Part shown: positions 1 to 11,600 of the stretch, in pieces | Numbering within the stretch: the stretch's first letter is position 1 | How the letters are laid out: each line of letters begins with the position of its first letter | Notes under the pieces: generated by a model | The model's input: the letters and a program-made list of their open reading frames with translations, nothing else | What the model was told of the DNA's origin: nothing | Databases searched by the model: none | Made by a program: the position numbers and the translations under genes | Source of the DNA: Meandrina meandrites | Taxonomy: Eukaryota > Cnidaria > Anthozoa > Scleractinia > Meandrinidae | NCBI GenBank assembly: GCA_963693305.1 | Contig: OY855905.1 | Location: forward strand, 20,154,437-20,218,436 | Reading direction: 5' to 3' | Length of the DNA: 64,000 nt

Positions 1-924
1 AAGACTCAACCATTGGATATGAGGACCGGGGTAAGACAAGGCTGCCTGCTATCTCCCTTGCTGTTTCTGGTTGCCCTGGATTGGGTGACGAGGACAGCCT
101 TTGACAGGAAAAGAGGTATTCAGTGGACCTTTACGACATCATTAGAAGATCTTGATTTTGCCGATGATCTGGCCCTACTGTCGCACAGAATACAGGATAT
201 GAGGGATAAGACACGGGCCTTGGAGGTACAAAGTGCGAAGGTAGGCCTGAAGATCAATGCCACCAAGACAAAGCTGATGCGTATTGGTACCAAACGTGGT
301 GATGGTGTGTCGGTAGCTGGGGAGCGGGTTGAGGAAGTGGATGAGTTCACATACCTTGGGAGCATTGTAAGCAAGAAGGGAGGCACTGACGAGGACATTC
401 AGGCACGAATTGGAAAGGCAAGACAGGCATTTGCGATGCTGAGACCAATATGGCGATCCACGGCACTAACAACCAAGACCAAGCTGAGAGTCTTTGGGTC
501 AAATGTGAAGGCGGTGCTCTTGTATGGTTCTGAAACTTGGAGGCTGACCAAGGGATTGGAGCAGAAGTTGCAAGTGTTTATCAATAAGAGCCTGAGGAAC
601 ATCTTGCGGATTTGGTGGCCTAGAAAAATCAGCAACAAGGACCTTTGGAGTCAAACAGGGCAACGACCGATAGAGGAAGAGATAAGACAGAGAGCTTGGG
701 GCTGGATTGGCCACACACTGAGGAAACCAGATGGACACGTAGTCAAGAGGGCACTAGAGTGGAACCCACAGGGGAAGCGAAAGAGAGGGAGACCCCAACA
801 CAGCTGGAGACGCACAAGAATGGCAGAGTTGGCGGCGAAGCATGTTACGTGGAATGAGGCAAAAGGCACTGCACAAAATAGGGTTAGGTGGCGCGCACTA
901 GTTGAGGACCTATGTTCCACTTAG
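1..924 (+). mobile_element. Non-LTR retrotransposon, 3' part of reverse transcriptase ORF (5' truncated by window edge)
   Basis: The frame is open from base 1 to the stop at 922-924, so the ORF enters from outside the window. Near the start is the turn TGVRQGCLLSPLLF, a classic RT domain motif, followed by the catalytic FADD box at about bases 157-168 (DFADDLALLS). After it come the thumb segment (INATKTKLM, FTYLGSIVSKKGG) and a C-terminal region with RGRPQHSWRRT, common in RTE/craniofacial-development-protein-2-like LINE ORFs. Known role of the family: target-primed reverse transcription. No introns or frameshifts are seen in this part, so the copy may be fairly young. I place it near the RTE clade from the C-terminal style and the short-repeat tail; the exact clade is uncertain. 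Confidence 0.85.
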
Positions 925-940
925 GAACGAAGAGGATTAA

Positions 941-952
941 GTAAGTAAGTAA
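941..952 (+). repeat. (GTAA)n 3' tail of the LINE
   Basis: Three GTAA units lie 17 bases after the RT stop codon. Short tandem 3' tails instead of poly(A) are typical of RTE-like LINEs, so this probably marks the end of the insertion. Confidence 0.5.
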
Positions 953-2060
953 ATGCAAATTTTTAGTCGCCAGATTGTAAAATCAATAGGGACTAGTTCA
1001 AAAGTGCTTAAAATCATTTGTAGGAATTTAATCTAAAAAGGACTGAATACATAAACATTCGAAAAGAAAACCGAAATCTTATCACAAGGTTTAAAACAAA
1101 AACATTTTATAAGATTTTATGGCCACTAACTTTGTAGCTGACGTAAAGAACTGGAAGGAACCTCGAAGGAATCAACATGGTGGAAAGGACTGCATTACAA
1201 GAGACACAATCCTTAGGCATACATGACGTACTCTTTGAAAAGGGTTTGCAAAGCATTGTAGGGCGACTTCAAACGTGCAAGTTTTCGGATGCGAGAGAAT
1301 CTTTTTTGGGCAAAGCAAAAGGATGGATTGGAGCAATACAACTTCTTTTCTTATTTTGAATGTTTTAGAAGCAAAAATCTTCCAATATAATTCTCTGGAA
1401 GGACATAATGTCTATGAAAATGGCCGTTATTCATCATCTTTACAGAGAAATGTAGTCGCCATTTTGGCGACTAACCCAGAAATTTAGTCGCCAAGGACGA
1501 AATGTTGGTCGCATTGGCGACCGTAATGGTCACAATTTCGAGCCCTGTTGATCATCGACTTTTGCAAACTTGGTGGTTCCTAATTGAGCTGTTGTTTTTG
1601 AACATCATTGTACAGTCGTAAAACTTCAATGTTAACAGTTTGCCCTCCTGCCCGCTCATCACTGTTATAGGTATTACACAGAACTAAACAATGAAAGCGC
1701 AAGTGATCGCCGCCGCAAACAGTGCATTTCAGAATGCACTGAGAATAAAGTCTATGACCAATGTGACGTTAAGTTGTGTTTCCTTATGAAAATTTATAAA
1801 ATTATTGAGCCAAAATAAAAAATGACAACAAGAGTTGATACATTTGTAAGTTAAATAAGTTAATAATTAATTTATCAGAAATAAGCAGGTTGGAGTAGCA
1901 CCAGAACCTGTGATCTAAGACAGAATAAAAATAAATAATTTAGAGGTTAAGACGGTTTCAGCTGAAAGTTCAAGCAATACTTAAGAGCAAAAATTATGTA
2001 CCAAAAATCTACTCAAAAGAACAGTAACGCTTTGAATACTATTTGAAACATCTCACTGTA
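953..2060. other. Intergenic stretch without recognised gene
   Basis: No exon-like ORF is supported. Repeated 'TTTAGTCGCC' and 'TTGGCGAC' words occur near 963-972 and 1450-1530, ending in 'CGAGCCCTG' near 1538, which suggests an old DNA-transposon end. The rest is AT-rich and unremarkable. Confidence 0.4.
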
Positions 2061-2196
2061 ATTCATTTATTTATTGCCCCCGCAGGGTTTTGGCCCAGCG
2101 GCCAAAACCCGAGGAGGCATCATTGTAGTCCACGCGTATATACAGTATATATATATAGTATACCAGAACAAATCTTGAGTTGGCCAAAGTGGGACC

Positions 2197-2260
2197 GCAA
2201 GTAGTATCGGTAGGTGTGATAAAATGCCCGCAAGTAGTATCGGTAGGTGTGATAAATTTC
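2197..2260. repeat. Two-copy tandem repeat (GCAAGTAGTATCGGTAGGTG unit)
   Basis: A unit beginning GCAAGTAGTATCGGTAGGTG and ending TGATAAA occurs twice in a row (near 2199 and 2230). It lies just outside the left arm of the large inverted repeat. Confidence 0.6.
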
Positions 2261-2943
2261 CCTGTACGGTGATTGGTAAATGATGACGTAAGGCCATGCG
2301 CACGGTGTTGGTGTACAAGTCACAATTTCTAACGATGTCTGACTTTACCCGTGTTTTTTTTGTAAATAAGAATAAATATGACAGTAAATAATCATACAGA
2401 TGTATTCTTCATTATCTAATCAAGTTGCATTACTGTTTGTTTAAATTCTCGTTTGCTTGGTTAAAACGTAAAAACAAGAAAAAGTTAGTCAACTCACCAA
2501 AATTCTTTACATGCCGCGTAACATTTTCGTTTACAAACGACACACTTGAATCATCGTTTGTAGCGTTTATGTCGTTTGAAATGCTTCCAACTTGCGTTTG
2601 CCAAACCAGCGTTTAGCGTTGTGCAACGATTTGGCATTGTTCGTTTCTGTCGTTCGAATCGTTCGTTTCTATGGTTTGAATCGTTCGTTTATTTGGGTTG
2701 AATCGTTCGTTAATTATATGGTTTGAATCGTTTGGTCTGTTTGGTTTATTTATAGTTTGAATCGTTTCTTTCTTTTGGTTCGGTAAATGTTGTTTTCGAA
2801 TGTTGATTTGATTTATAACAATTGTTTAACTGTTCGTTTGAGGCAAAATTCAATAACTTTGGTGCTTTTATCTGAAAAGGTTGCGATTTTACACATAATA
2901 ACGATTTTACACATAACGTGATTTTGTACATAACCCTGCCAAA

Positions 2944-3340
2944 TGTACAAAACGAAGACCCCTTCAAAATCGTCTTGAAATCACTTCCTAAAGGCTCACA
3001 CATGATTCTCGACCGAAGCACGAACAAGGAGCACAGAGATTTGCGGTTATCAACGAATTTGACCGGGGTCTTCGTTTTGTACAAAACCCTGCCAAATGTA
3101 CAAAACGAAGACCCCTTCAAAATCGTCTTGAAATCACTTCCTAAAGGCTCTCACATGATTTTCGAGCGAAGCATAAACAAGGAGCACAGAGATTTGCGGT
3201 TATCAACGAATTTGACCGGGAACTTCGTTTTGTACATAACCCTGCAGCTGGCAAATGTACAAAACGAAGACCCCTTCAAAATCGTCTTGAAAACACTTCC
3301 AAAAGGCTCACAGTCCTCACACATGATTCCTTTGCTATTC
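2944..3340 (+). repeat. 153-bp tandem repeat array, direct arm
   Basis: The word TGTACAAAACGAAGACCCC starts at 2944, 3097 and 3256, giving periods of 153 and 159 (a 6-bp insertion CAGCTG lies in the last). Each unit includes an internal inverted repeat, GGGGTCTTCGTTTTGTACA facing TGTACAAAACGAAGACCCC, able to form a hairpin of about 19 bp. Because 153 is divisible by three, one frame stays open across units. Confidence 0.85.
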
Positions 3341-3440
3341 ACCTCCGAGCAACTTGCGCGGGAAAACTGTAATCGTTGACCGGAATAATTGAATTAATAA
3401 TTGTTTATATTATCCCACTGTTACTGATATACTAAAACGA

Positions 3441-3512
3441 CTATTCACCGAAGTGGCGGTGGCTAGTGGTGGATAAATATCCACCACTAGCCACCGCCAC
3501 TTCAGTGAATAG
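3441..3512. repeat. 72-bp near-perfect palindrome
   Basis: Arms of 35 bp (beginning CTATTCACCGAAGTGGCGGT) with a 2-bp centre and one mismatch (ACCGAAG against ACTGAAG). It lies near the middle of the large foldback element. Confidence 0.85.
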
Positions 3513-3526
3513 TTGTTAACTATATG

Positions 3527-3790
3527 TTTCAACTGCAACATTTACTGATATTTAAGTTAAAAAGAGAACTTGTAACGGAATCTTTGCTCATTCTCTACCA
3601 ATGTGTTTCCATTAACTGTAACATTTACCGATCTTTGCTCACTGTCTCTACCAATATGTTCCAATGAACTGCAACATTTACCGATTTTAATGTAAAAGAG
3701 CGAACTGTAACGGAATCATTGCACACTGTCTCCCCTTGAATATGTTTCCATCAACTGCAACATTTACTGATTTTTATGGTAAAAAAAAAA
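3527..3790. repeat. Degenerate tandem repeat around 'AACTGCAACATTTACYGAT'
   Basis: The word AACTG(C/T)AACATTTAC(T/C)GAT recurs near 3528, 3613, 3668 and 3753, interspersed with GTAACGGAATC(T/A)TTGC and CTACCAATATGTTTCC. Spacing is irregular (about 55-85 bp). Confidence 0.6.
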
Positions 3791-4499
3791 CAACAACTGT
3801 GACGGAATCTTTGCTCACTATCACTACCAATATCTTTCTGTAGCACGGCAAAATTCTTTTTTTTTTAGCTGTTTCTTTATTCACTTGGCGTCTGCATTGC
3901 TAAATATGTAATTTATATAGCACAAGCTAATGAAGGCAGCAACTTTCGAACATTTTGTAATTAGTATAATACCGCGGATGAGGTCATAGATGTAATTTAC
4001 CACTTCACAACTTGCTAGTCAGAAGAACTATGAGACGCCACTGGGTAAATGTATTTCTTTGGTTTGAATTAACATTTGTCTTTCACTTACTAACACTACT
4101 CTGTAATTTAGATTTTGATCGTCTACACTCCCTGCGATGATTGACAAATAAAAGGAGTTGTTTAAAACTGTGGATTTATCCTCTACTAGCAATACAGCGT
4201 CTCTGCGCAGCTTTGGATCACACCACACCAAAAGCCAGATGATTTTAGTTCCCAACCAATAAGATCGTCTCACTTGAAGTTGTGCCTGAGAGGCAGAACA
4301 ATTTAGCCTCCAAACAAAAAAAAAACATTAAGAGCATCAAGAATATGTCAGCAGACGTTGAAAGTTTTCGCGAAATCGCGAAAACCGAGTCCCGCGAAAA
4401 TAAGTAAAAATACGGTAATTGAACGAATACACCAGTTCCTTCTAAATAACGTCGCTATCCCTAAATGTTATTTCCTTGAGCTCATTTAAGAGTCGGAGA

Positions 4500-5350
4500 A
4501 TGATGTGTGTCTACCCATCATGTGTGAGCCTTTTGGAAGTGTTTTCAAGACGATTTTGAAGGGGTCTTCGTTTTGTACATTTGGCAGGGTTTTGTACAAA
4601 ACGAAGACCCCGGTCAAATTCGTTGATAACTGCAAATCTCTGTGCTCCTTGTTTATGCTTCGCTCGAGAATCATGTGAGAGCCTTTAGGAAGTGATTTCA
4701 AGACGATTTTGAAGGGGTCTTCGTTTTGTACATTTGGCAGGGTTATGTACAAAACGAAGACCCCGGTCAAATTCGTTGATAACTGCAAATCTCTGTGCTC
4801 CTTGTTTATGCTTCGCTCGAGAATCATGTGAGAGCCTTTAGGAAGTGATTTCAAGACGATTTTGAAGGGGTCTTCGTTTTGTACATTTGGCAGGGTTATG
4901 TACAAAACGAAGACCCCGATCAAATTCGTTGATAACTGCAAATCTCTGTGCTCCTTGTTCATGCTTCGGTCGAGAATCATGTGTGAGCCTTTAGGAAGTG
5001 ATTTCAAGACGATTTTGAAGGGGTCTTCGTTTTGTACATTTGGCAGGGTTATGTACAAAACGAAGACCCCGGTCAAATTTGTTGATAACCGCAAATCTCT
5101 GTGCTCCTTGTTTCTGCTTCGGTCGAGAATCATGTGTGAGCCTTTTGAAAGTGATTTCAAAACGATTTTGAAGGGGTCTTCGTTTTGTACATTTGGTAGG
5201 GTTATGTACAAAACGAAGACCCCGGTCAAATTCGCTGAAAACCGCATATTTTGTTGTTCCTTGTTTCGAGGATCATGTTTGAACCTTTTTCAAGCGATTT
5301 CAAGACGATTTTGAAGGGGTCTTCGTTTTTGGGTCTTCGGTCTTCGTTTT
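4500..5350 (-). repeat. 153-bp tandem repeat array, inverted arm
   Basis: GTACATTTGGCAGGG-type junctions recur at 4575, 4728, 4881, 5034 and 5187, exactly 153 bp apart, in the orientation opposite to the 2944-3340 array. A sixth, diverged unit ends near 5350. The minus strand stays open for 253 codons (4486-5247) only because the period is a multiple of three. Confidence 0.85.
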
Positions 5351-5979
5351 GTACCCACCCATTTTGAGCATCACGAATGCTAGAAACGATTGAAACCAAA
5401 GTAGAAAACGATTGAAACCAAAGATAAAAACCATTGAAACCATTGACAAAAACCATTGAAACGACAAAAATGATGGAAATGAAACGATGGAAACGAATGA
5501 CACAAACCATTGAAACGCTGAACGCAAACGCGGGATTGAAATTTGATCACCCAACCAAAAGTTTACGTTTTTTTTTTCAATGTAACGCTAGAAAATCAGT
5601 TCTTTCTCCGAACCTGCAGACATTTGATATGAAGTACGCCTTTGACTGGATTCTACAACTTATGTGCACCTCAGTTTTCGAGATTTTTGTGTCTAATTTT
5701 TAGTTGAAGCAGAAATAATCACGAAAATGTCTTATGCGTTCACTCCTGTTTTCAATGTAATTTTCGAGTATGATATTTTGATTTTGTTGTAAATTCAAAA
5801 TAAGTGGATGTTCACCCATTTTCTTATCACCAGGTAAATGCACATGAAATTTACTTTACTTTTATGTTGTCTGATTATTATAATTGTCCGTGAATTTTGC
5901 ATTCTAGCTCGTTATTTAGCGTTACATATTTTGTTACGCCGTTGTACACCAACACCGTGCGCATGGCCGTAAGATAAAC

Positions 5980-7490
5980 GATGATTGGGTGATAATGACA
6001 AACCAAAGGGTGAGCACGTGCACAAATGACAACAAGTCAACAAACCACGCTTGCAAATGTTGATTGCAGTTGGGTTGCTGCAGTTTCCTTCGAGCTTTAT
6101 TGATTTCACAAGGTCTAGAAGCCAAAACTTACGCAACTGATACGATCAAAAACAAGAATAGTACGTACTGGTCTAGAATTTTCTCTTGTTAGCGTATTGT
6201 GAGCAGCTGTCGTTCGCTCGCTGGATTGACAGACTCAATCCGAAATCGAGATTTGTCAGATGCAAATCACACTTTACACCCGCAACTAAATTTTAAAGCA
6301 TTCTCAAGAAACTTCGTGTCAAACCTTGTAAAAATTCTTAAAATGCATGTTCTTTGTTTTGAACTGATGTGAAACATCCTTTTTAACTAAAATATGGATA
6401 ACTTCAAATTCATTTTTCTCTGGCAGGGTCAGCTTGAGAGCTAAAGTTTCGATAAGTTCTTCTCAACTGTATTCAAAATGTTAACATGCTACGAGTTTTT
6501 GTTGGTACCTTTATTTTTGCCTTTATTGCTCGAATGTTCTGCGGAAACTGTCTTAAAGATTTGACACATTACTTACACATACATGACATACACTAAAGGT
6601 TCGCAGTGCATTATAGGGCGATACAAACTTCATAGTATTATTTATGTATTACATCGCATAATATTTATTGGTCTTAAAAAAAAACAATGGTTTTTCGCTT
6701 TTTTTGGCTTTGATTGCGGACAACATGTATCAAGTTATATCTGTTGAAAGCCAACACAGATTTAATGATTCCACCAACTGTCGGTGACCTGTTGGTAGAC
6801 TGTTGGTAATGTGTTGGCCGACAGGTTATTCTGGGAGCTAATGTTTCTTCACATATACCAGTCAGTCAGTGTAAATCTGACCCTTACCCCAAGCTTATAA
6901 CTTACCTCACTAAACACTAATAGGATCTTGCTTAAGCCTAAATCACCCATTATGTTGGTAGTAAATGTAAATCAGCACCATTGCTCAGTGATAAGCAATC
7001 TTTAGAAAATGAAATTGATTATACCTCACACATTTTTAATGCAAGTTTACAAAACACTTATAATTATATCACTTATTCAGCATTCACTCCCTGACAGCAT
7101 TGACCTTTCAGTTATTATATAGTTTTAATCCACACAGTTGTATAATCTACTAATTTTAATTATTAATAAATTATTTTGATTGATGTATCCTCTAAAAAGC
7201 TATGTTCTGTTTCATGCCTTGTTTGAGAGGACAGAATGTGGAGAGAATAACTTTTGTATTTAATTGCGTTCGACAAAGGAGAACGCTTACTAATCTCGCA
7301 TGATCTGCTGGGTGTCCTGTGCATGCTAGCCAAAAGCCTTCTGCATTCCTTTCGTTCGTCGTCGTTCGTTCTTGATTTACGTCACTGTTCATTTCCATGG
7401 ATACGGAGATGGGTACGTCATCTTCAACGCAGGGCATCGTGTGTATGCAGAGAACATTTTTTGGCTTGAAGTGCACGAAGTTAATACATT
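5980..7490. other. Intergenic stretch without recognised gene
   Basis: AT-rich sequence with no convincing exon, RNA gene or repeat that I can name. Confidence 0.4.
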
Positions 7491-7494
7491 ACAG

Positions 7495-7600
7495 GGTTAT
7501 CATCCAGGGAAGAAGAGTTTCAGTCAGCCACCGAAGATCGTAAAAGGAGTGCAAAGAGTTTTAGTCAGCCACCGAAGATCGTAAAAGGTGTGCAAATCGA
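7495..7600 (+). CDS. Possible upstream exon of the SH2 adaptor gene (tentative)
   Basis: The segment is bounded by a possible acceptor (ACAG at 7491-7494) and a good donor (GTAAGT at 7601). Read in the frame that ends with two extra bases (GA), it joins in phase with the secure exon at 8681 and stays open; the coding end reads IVKGVQIE. It contains a 41-bp tandem duplication (AGTCAGCCACCGAAGATCGT at 7522 and 7563) that shifts frame between copies, which argues against long-standing coding use. No start codon is visible. A transcript would decide. Confidence 0.3.
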
Positions 7601-8680
7601 GTAAGTCGATTGGTAGTTTTATAGGCAAGGTAAACCAGCATGTTTACATGCAATACGTTTCATAACAAGCTACAATTACAAATGGTTTATAGCATTTCAC
7701 GTGAAGAGAGTGGGTCAAATAAGGATCAAAATTGTTTTATTTGTGCGGATATATTCTTATGCGCAGAAATTTTAGGCATTTTGACGAGGAAATCATTATA
7801 TTGAATATCATGAATGTATCGACTATGAACGAAAAGTTGACGTGTTATGCCTGTATTTTCAAGTGAAAGTATTTGTAGATGTCCGTGGAGTTTTAGAAGT
7901 TGTTTAGTGTCAAAAGATAACAATTCAAGTGAAATAAATAATTATTTGTCGTGTACATGATAATTCTACTTCTATACGAATTACAGTGTATTAAGACCTC
8001 TATTAAGAGAAATGAGCGCTAATCGCCCATGCATTTATGACTTTGTACGTTTCTGCTTTGTGAATGTCCCATGAAGTGTCAGGAGTGACTTCACTTTGTT
8101 TTACATATATTCTGATATCAATGAGAATTTGCCGTTCCGTTCATTATTTGAGGTTCTTTTTGACCTTTGGCAAAGAATCACTGCCACGACTTGTGGGATG
8201 ATGGATCATGTTTCCGACCGGTCATTAATAATTTACTGATACATCATTTGAATGGCTTTTTCTGTAACATCCAAATTACGATAACATAGCTTGCACGAAA
8301 AGAAAAATTCTGCTTTTAATTAGCATACCAAGAACTCCTGCAGTGTCACAATTTCTTTCGCAGGTAACCCCCCTCGAAAAAAAATGAACAAATTCCAATT
8401 TATTTTGCACACAGATGTTCTTTTGGCTCGTCACGCAATCTATCCTCCAAAACGTTGCGTGATGAGATTCCTCTCTTTGCTCCATTTGAGGCATATTGAA
8501 AAGCATTATAGTATGCTGACGATCATGCTCTTTTGCCACTGATCTGACTATCCATCTTAGATCGAACGCACTCCCCTAATCTCTGATTACTACTAGTTAT
8601 AATATGATCTTGAAAGTTGTGATCTGCACAGGACTTCATAACATCTTACTGTATAATGTTGCTTTTTTTACTGTTTTCAG

Positions 8681-11600
8681 ATTTCATGGAGAAACATCAG
8701 TGATCAAAGAACGAAAAAAGCCTTCTGTTGTGCCAGTACATGTTGAGGAAGATGGTATGTTATTTGTTAATAATTACAGCTTACAAGTTAACATTTCATT
8801 CAAAATGTATTATGTGTAGGATAACATTGTTAATATAACACTGTCAATTGAAAGTGTTTGCTTCACAGCATAAGGCCCATGGATCCAATTTTTGACAGTT
8901 TTGGTTACTTGGCAGGTTTAATACAAAAGAAAGCAAACCTTATTCAGTCAATTTAATAGATGACAAAAAGCCTTCTGAATAAAAATTAAATTAGTCATTG
9001 CTAAGTACATAACAACTGATTTTCAGCAGAGTATCAGCAAAATCTCAGCAGAAACTGGGCTAGTATTAGAAGACCTATGCATAGAAGGGTAGTGCTAATT
9101 GAAGAACCTGTATTTTTAATATATATGACATGTTCAAATTGATAATGATAAATTGTAAATAATTTTGTTCTTGGATCATTTTGGTAGAAAGTGATCATGA
9201 AGGCTGGTGTACAGATGAATTTTCTGATGATGCTGATGAGGAAGAAGAGGTATGAATCTCAATCAATTCCTTTTTTCCAGTTATACATAACTCAAGTGAT
9301 TACTAGGTATTCACTTGTTACATGTCACACCATAAAATCATACGCCTATTTTTTTGTTGTCCCACGATTGTGACAAATGGGTCTGTCCATTTCTTGAGTT
9401 CGAGTTCGAGTTTGAGTTGCTTGCGGTTAGCTCCACTCTGGTTTGCTTGCGGTTAGTTCCACTCCTATTTGCTTGCGGTTAGCTTTCATTTGTTGATAAG
9501 GGCGACACAATTCATGACCAACTGGGAAAATGTTACCCCACATTGTGGGTTTTTCGTTTTCGTTTTCGTTTTTTCTTTTTTTTTCTTCTTCCATCACGAA
9601 ATCAGTAACTTTTCAGGCCCTTCCATTCCTTTCAACTTGATGTTTTAACTTGAACTCGAAATTCTAAATGTGAAATCGCAATTCTAATTCTAACTCGAAC
9701 TTGAAAGTTCTAACCCAAACTCGTACATGTAAATTTGATACACTCGTGACAAATGAACATACCATCAATAATTATATGACAGCTTGTCTGCCTACCCTTC
9801 TACAGTTTACAGAGATTATAATATACAGTAGTATCAGGGTGGATTGCTTGTAAATATCCGTTAGGCTTAAGTTTGGATTACTCCTGATCATTAAAATTTT
9901 TTCTTATTAATTTTTATTATTATCTGCTTTGGCAGGAGGAAGAAAGTGACCTTGATGACTCAGGAGAAGAATACATTGAACCAGAGGCTGATGACACATT
10001 TAATCCCCCTCAAGGTGAGTTTAATTGAGCTGAAAGCTGCTGTCAGATTCATCTAGTATGATTCAGAACAAGCAAGTGATTCTAAGATGTGCTGGGGCTC
10101 TATCCACTGAGCTATGCAGAGACTCTTGGTGAGCAGGGCCAGTGTTTTTTTTCTTTTCTGTCAGGTGATGGATGATTTTCTTCACACATGCCACCCGCTT
10201 TTAACATTTTCCCAGGTTCCTCCAAAAATTTAGGGAAGCACTTTGAAACTTATAATTAAAAGATTTAAATACCTGGCTAATTTAGGAAGGAAATAATTAT
10301 CTCCGACATGAAATGTGTCTCACATTAATATAAAATTTTAGCTTTTAGTCGGTGTTAACCCTTAGGCCTTGATCGCTTTTATGCAACTTCCAGTAAAAGT
10401 CTGAATCATTGTATATGTTGCAGTTAATTTTTTTCTTCAGTTGAATTTTATTCTTCCGTTGTTTTTGGGTATGGTAATGTATGATAATGAGTTTAAAACA
10501 AAGGAGAAATAAAAATTAACTGAAGAAAAAATTAACTGCAACATATATAATACCTTTCTCAACACCTCTGGAAATTTCATTTTACACATGCAATGCAAAA
10601 AGCTGGTTCTGTTTGTTTATCACATCCCCACACCCCCAATGTCATGTCCCTGTACCCTAGTACCACGTCCCCATGTCCCCGGTCACACATCCCCATCTCA
10701 TGCATTCCAAACTCGCATCCGAGTCCCCACTTCCCTGCCCCACTTTTGGTCATAGCCAAGATGTTTCACAGCTTACGTGTAGCATATGTCTCCTTTATTT
10801 ACCTGTATCTGTCAAGATTCTACAGGTAATGTGTTCAGTAGTACGTGTTTCAGATCTCAGGCATTATTTCACTCAAGCACTCAATACCAGCTTAGCTGTC
10901 CAATATAATTTTGTTCTTGGGCAACCTTGTTCCTTTAGAGATCTACGATGACCAGACAGTACTTATTTATAGCGCTGTATTAGGCGACTGTCATAAATTT
11001 ACATTAAATCTAGAGCTAGAATTGTTTATTTGATGATCACATTTATACAGGGTCACCAAGTAAGGAAGTTCCCAAAGTCCCTCTTGGTCTGGTAAGAAAT
11101 TGTAATTGATAGAATACTAGATAAATATGCATTTCAAATGGCAATATTGTAGTAAATAAACCCCTTTATATGGCTGGCATATTGGAGTATATTGCCTGAG
11201 GCTGAAAGATTGTCCAAAAATTGAATAGTTCGCAGAGATGTGAAGCTTCAAATGCACCATGTTTTGTCCAATAAGAGTCCATAGAAATTAATTGGTGGGT
11301 TATAAATTATTAATAATTCTACTTCAAAATTGCACAGAATATCACTGGAACATTACCTAGGCCAAGTTGGTTAAAATCAGATGATATTCCACAAGATTTG
11401 ACATGATAATTTTGCTAACCTGCGATACAGAACATGACAAGATCAGCCTGACAGGAGTAAAAAAAAATTGAATGATAAATGGATGAGAATGGAATAAGAT
11501 AATTGTGTGTGGCCGTGATATTGGGCGATATTCTTGGCAATAGATCAGACCCGCAAAATTCAGACCATAAAAAATCACACCAATGGATTGAAAAGATAAA

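Larger units (their letters stand above)
2290..5970. mobile_element. Large composite inverted (foldback) repeat element with 153-bp subrepeats
   Basis: Outer arms match in inverted orientation: GGCCATGCGCACGGTGTTGG at about 2293-2312 and its reverse complement at about 5949-5968. Inside these are AATCGTTT-rich degenerate repeats (about 2520-2790, mirrored at about 5385-5520), then 153-bp tandem units in opposite orientations (2944-3340 and 4500-5350). The centre (about 3400-4480) holds a 72-bp palindrome and a second tandem family. The whole is therefore a mirror-like structure of about 3.7 kb, as in foldback or MITE-type DNA elements. No transposase is seen and no clear target-site duplication was found, so it is non-autonomous or a rearranged satellite. 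Confidence 0.6.

Noticed and set aside
2918..3379. 153-residue ORF with repeated peptide
   Set aside because: It lies in the 153-bp satellite; the period is a multiple of three, so an open frame is expected without selection.
4486..5247. 253-residue minus-strand ORF with the same repeated peptide
   Set aside because: Same satellite in the inverted arm; the opposite strand is also largely open, no start or splice context.
2944..5350. CRISPR-like repeat array
   Set aside because: Units are 153 bp head-to-tail without unique spacers, in a eukaryotic genome; it is satellite DNA.
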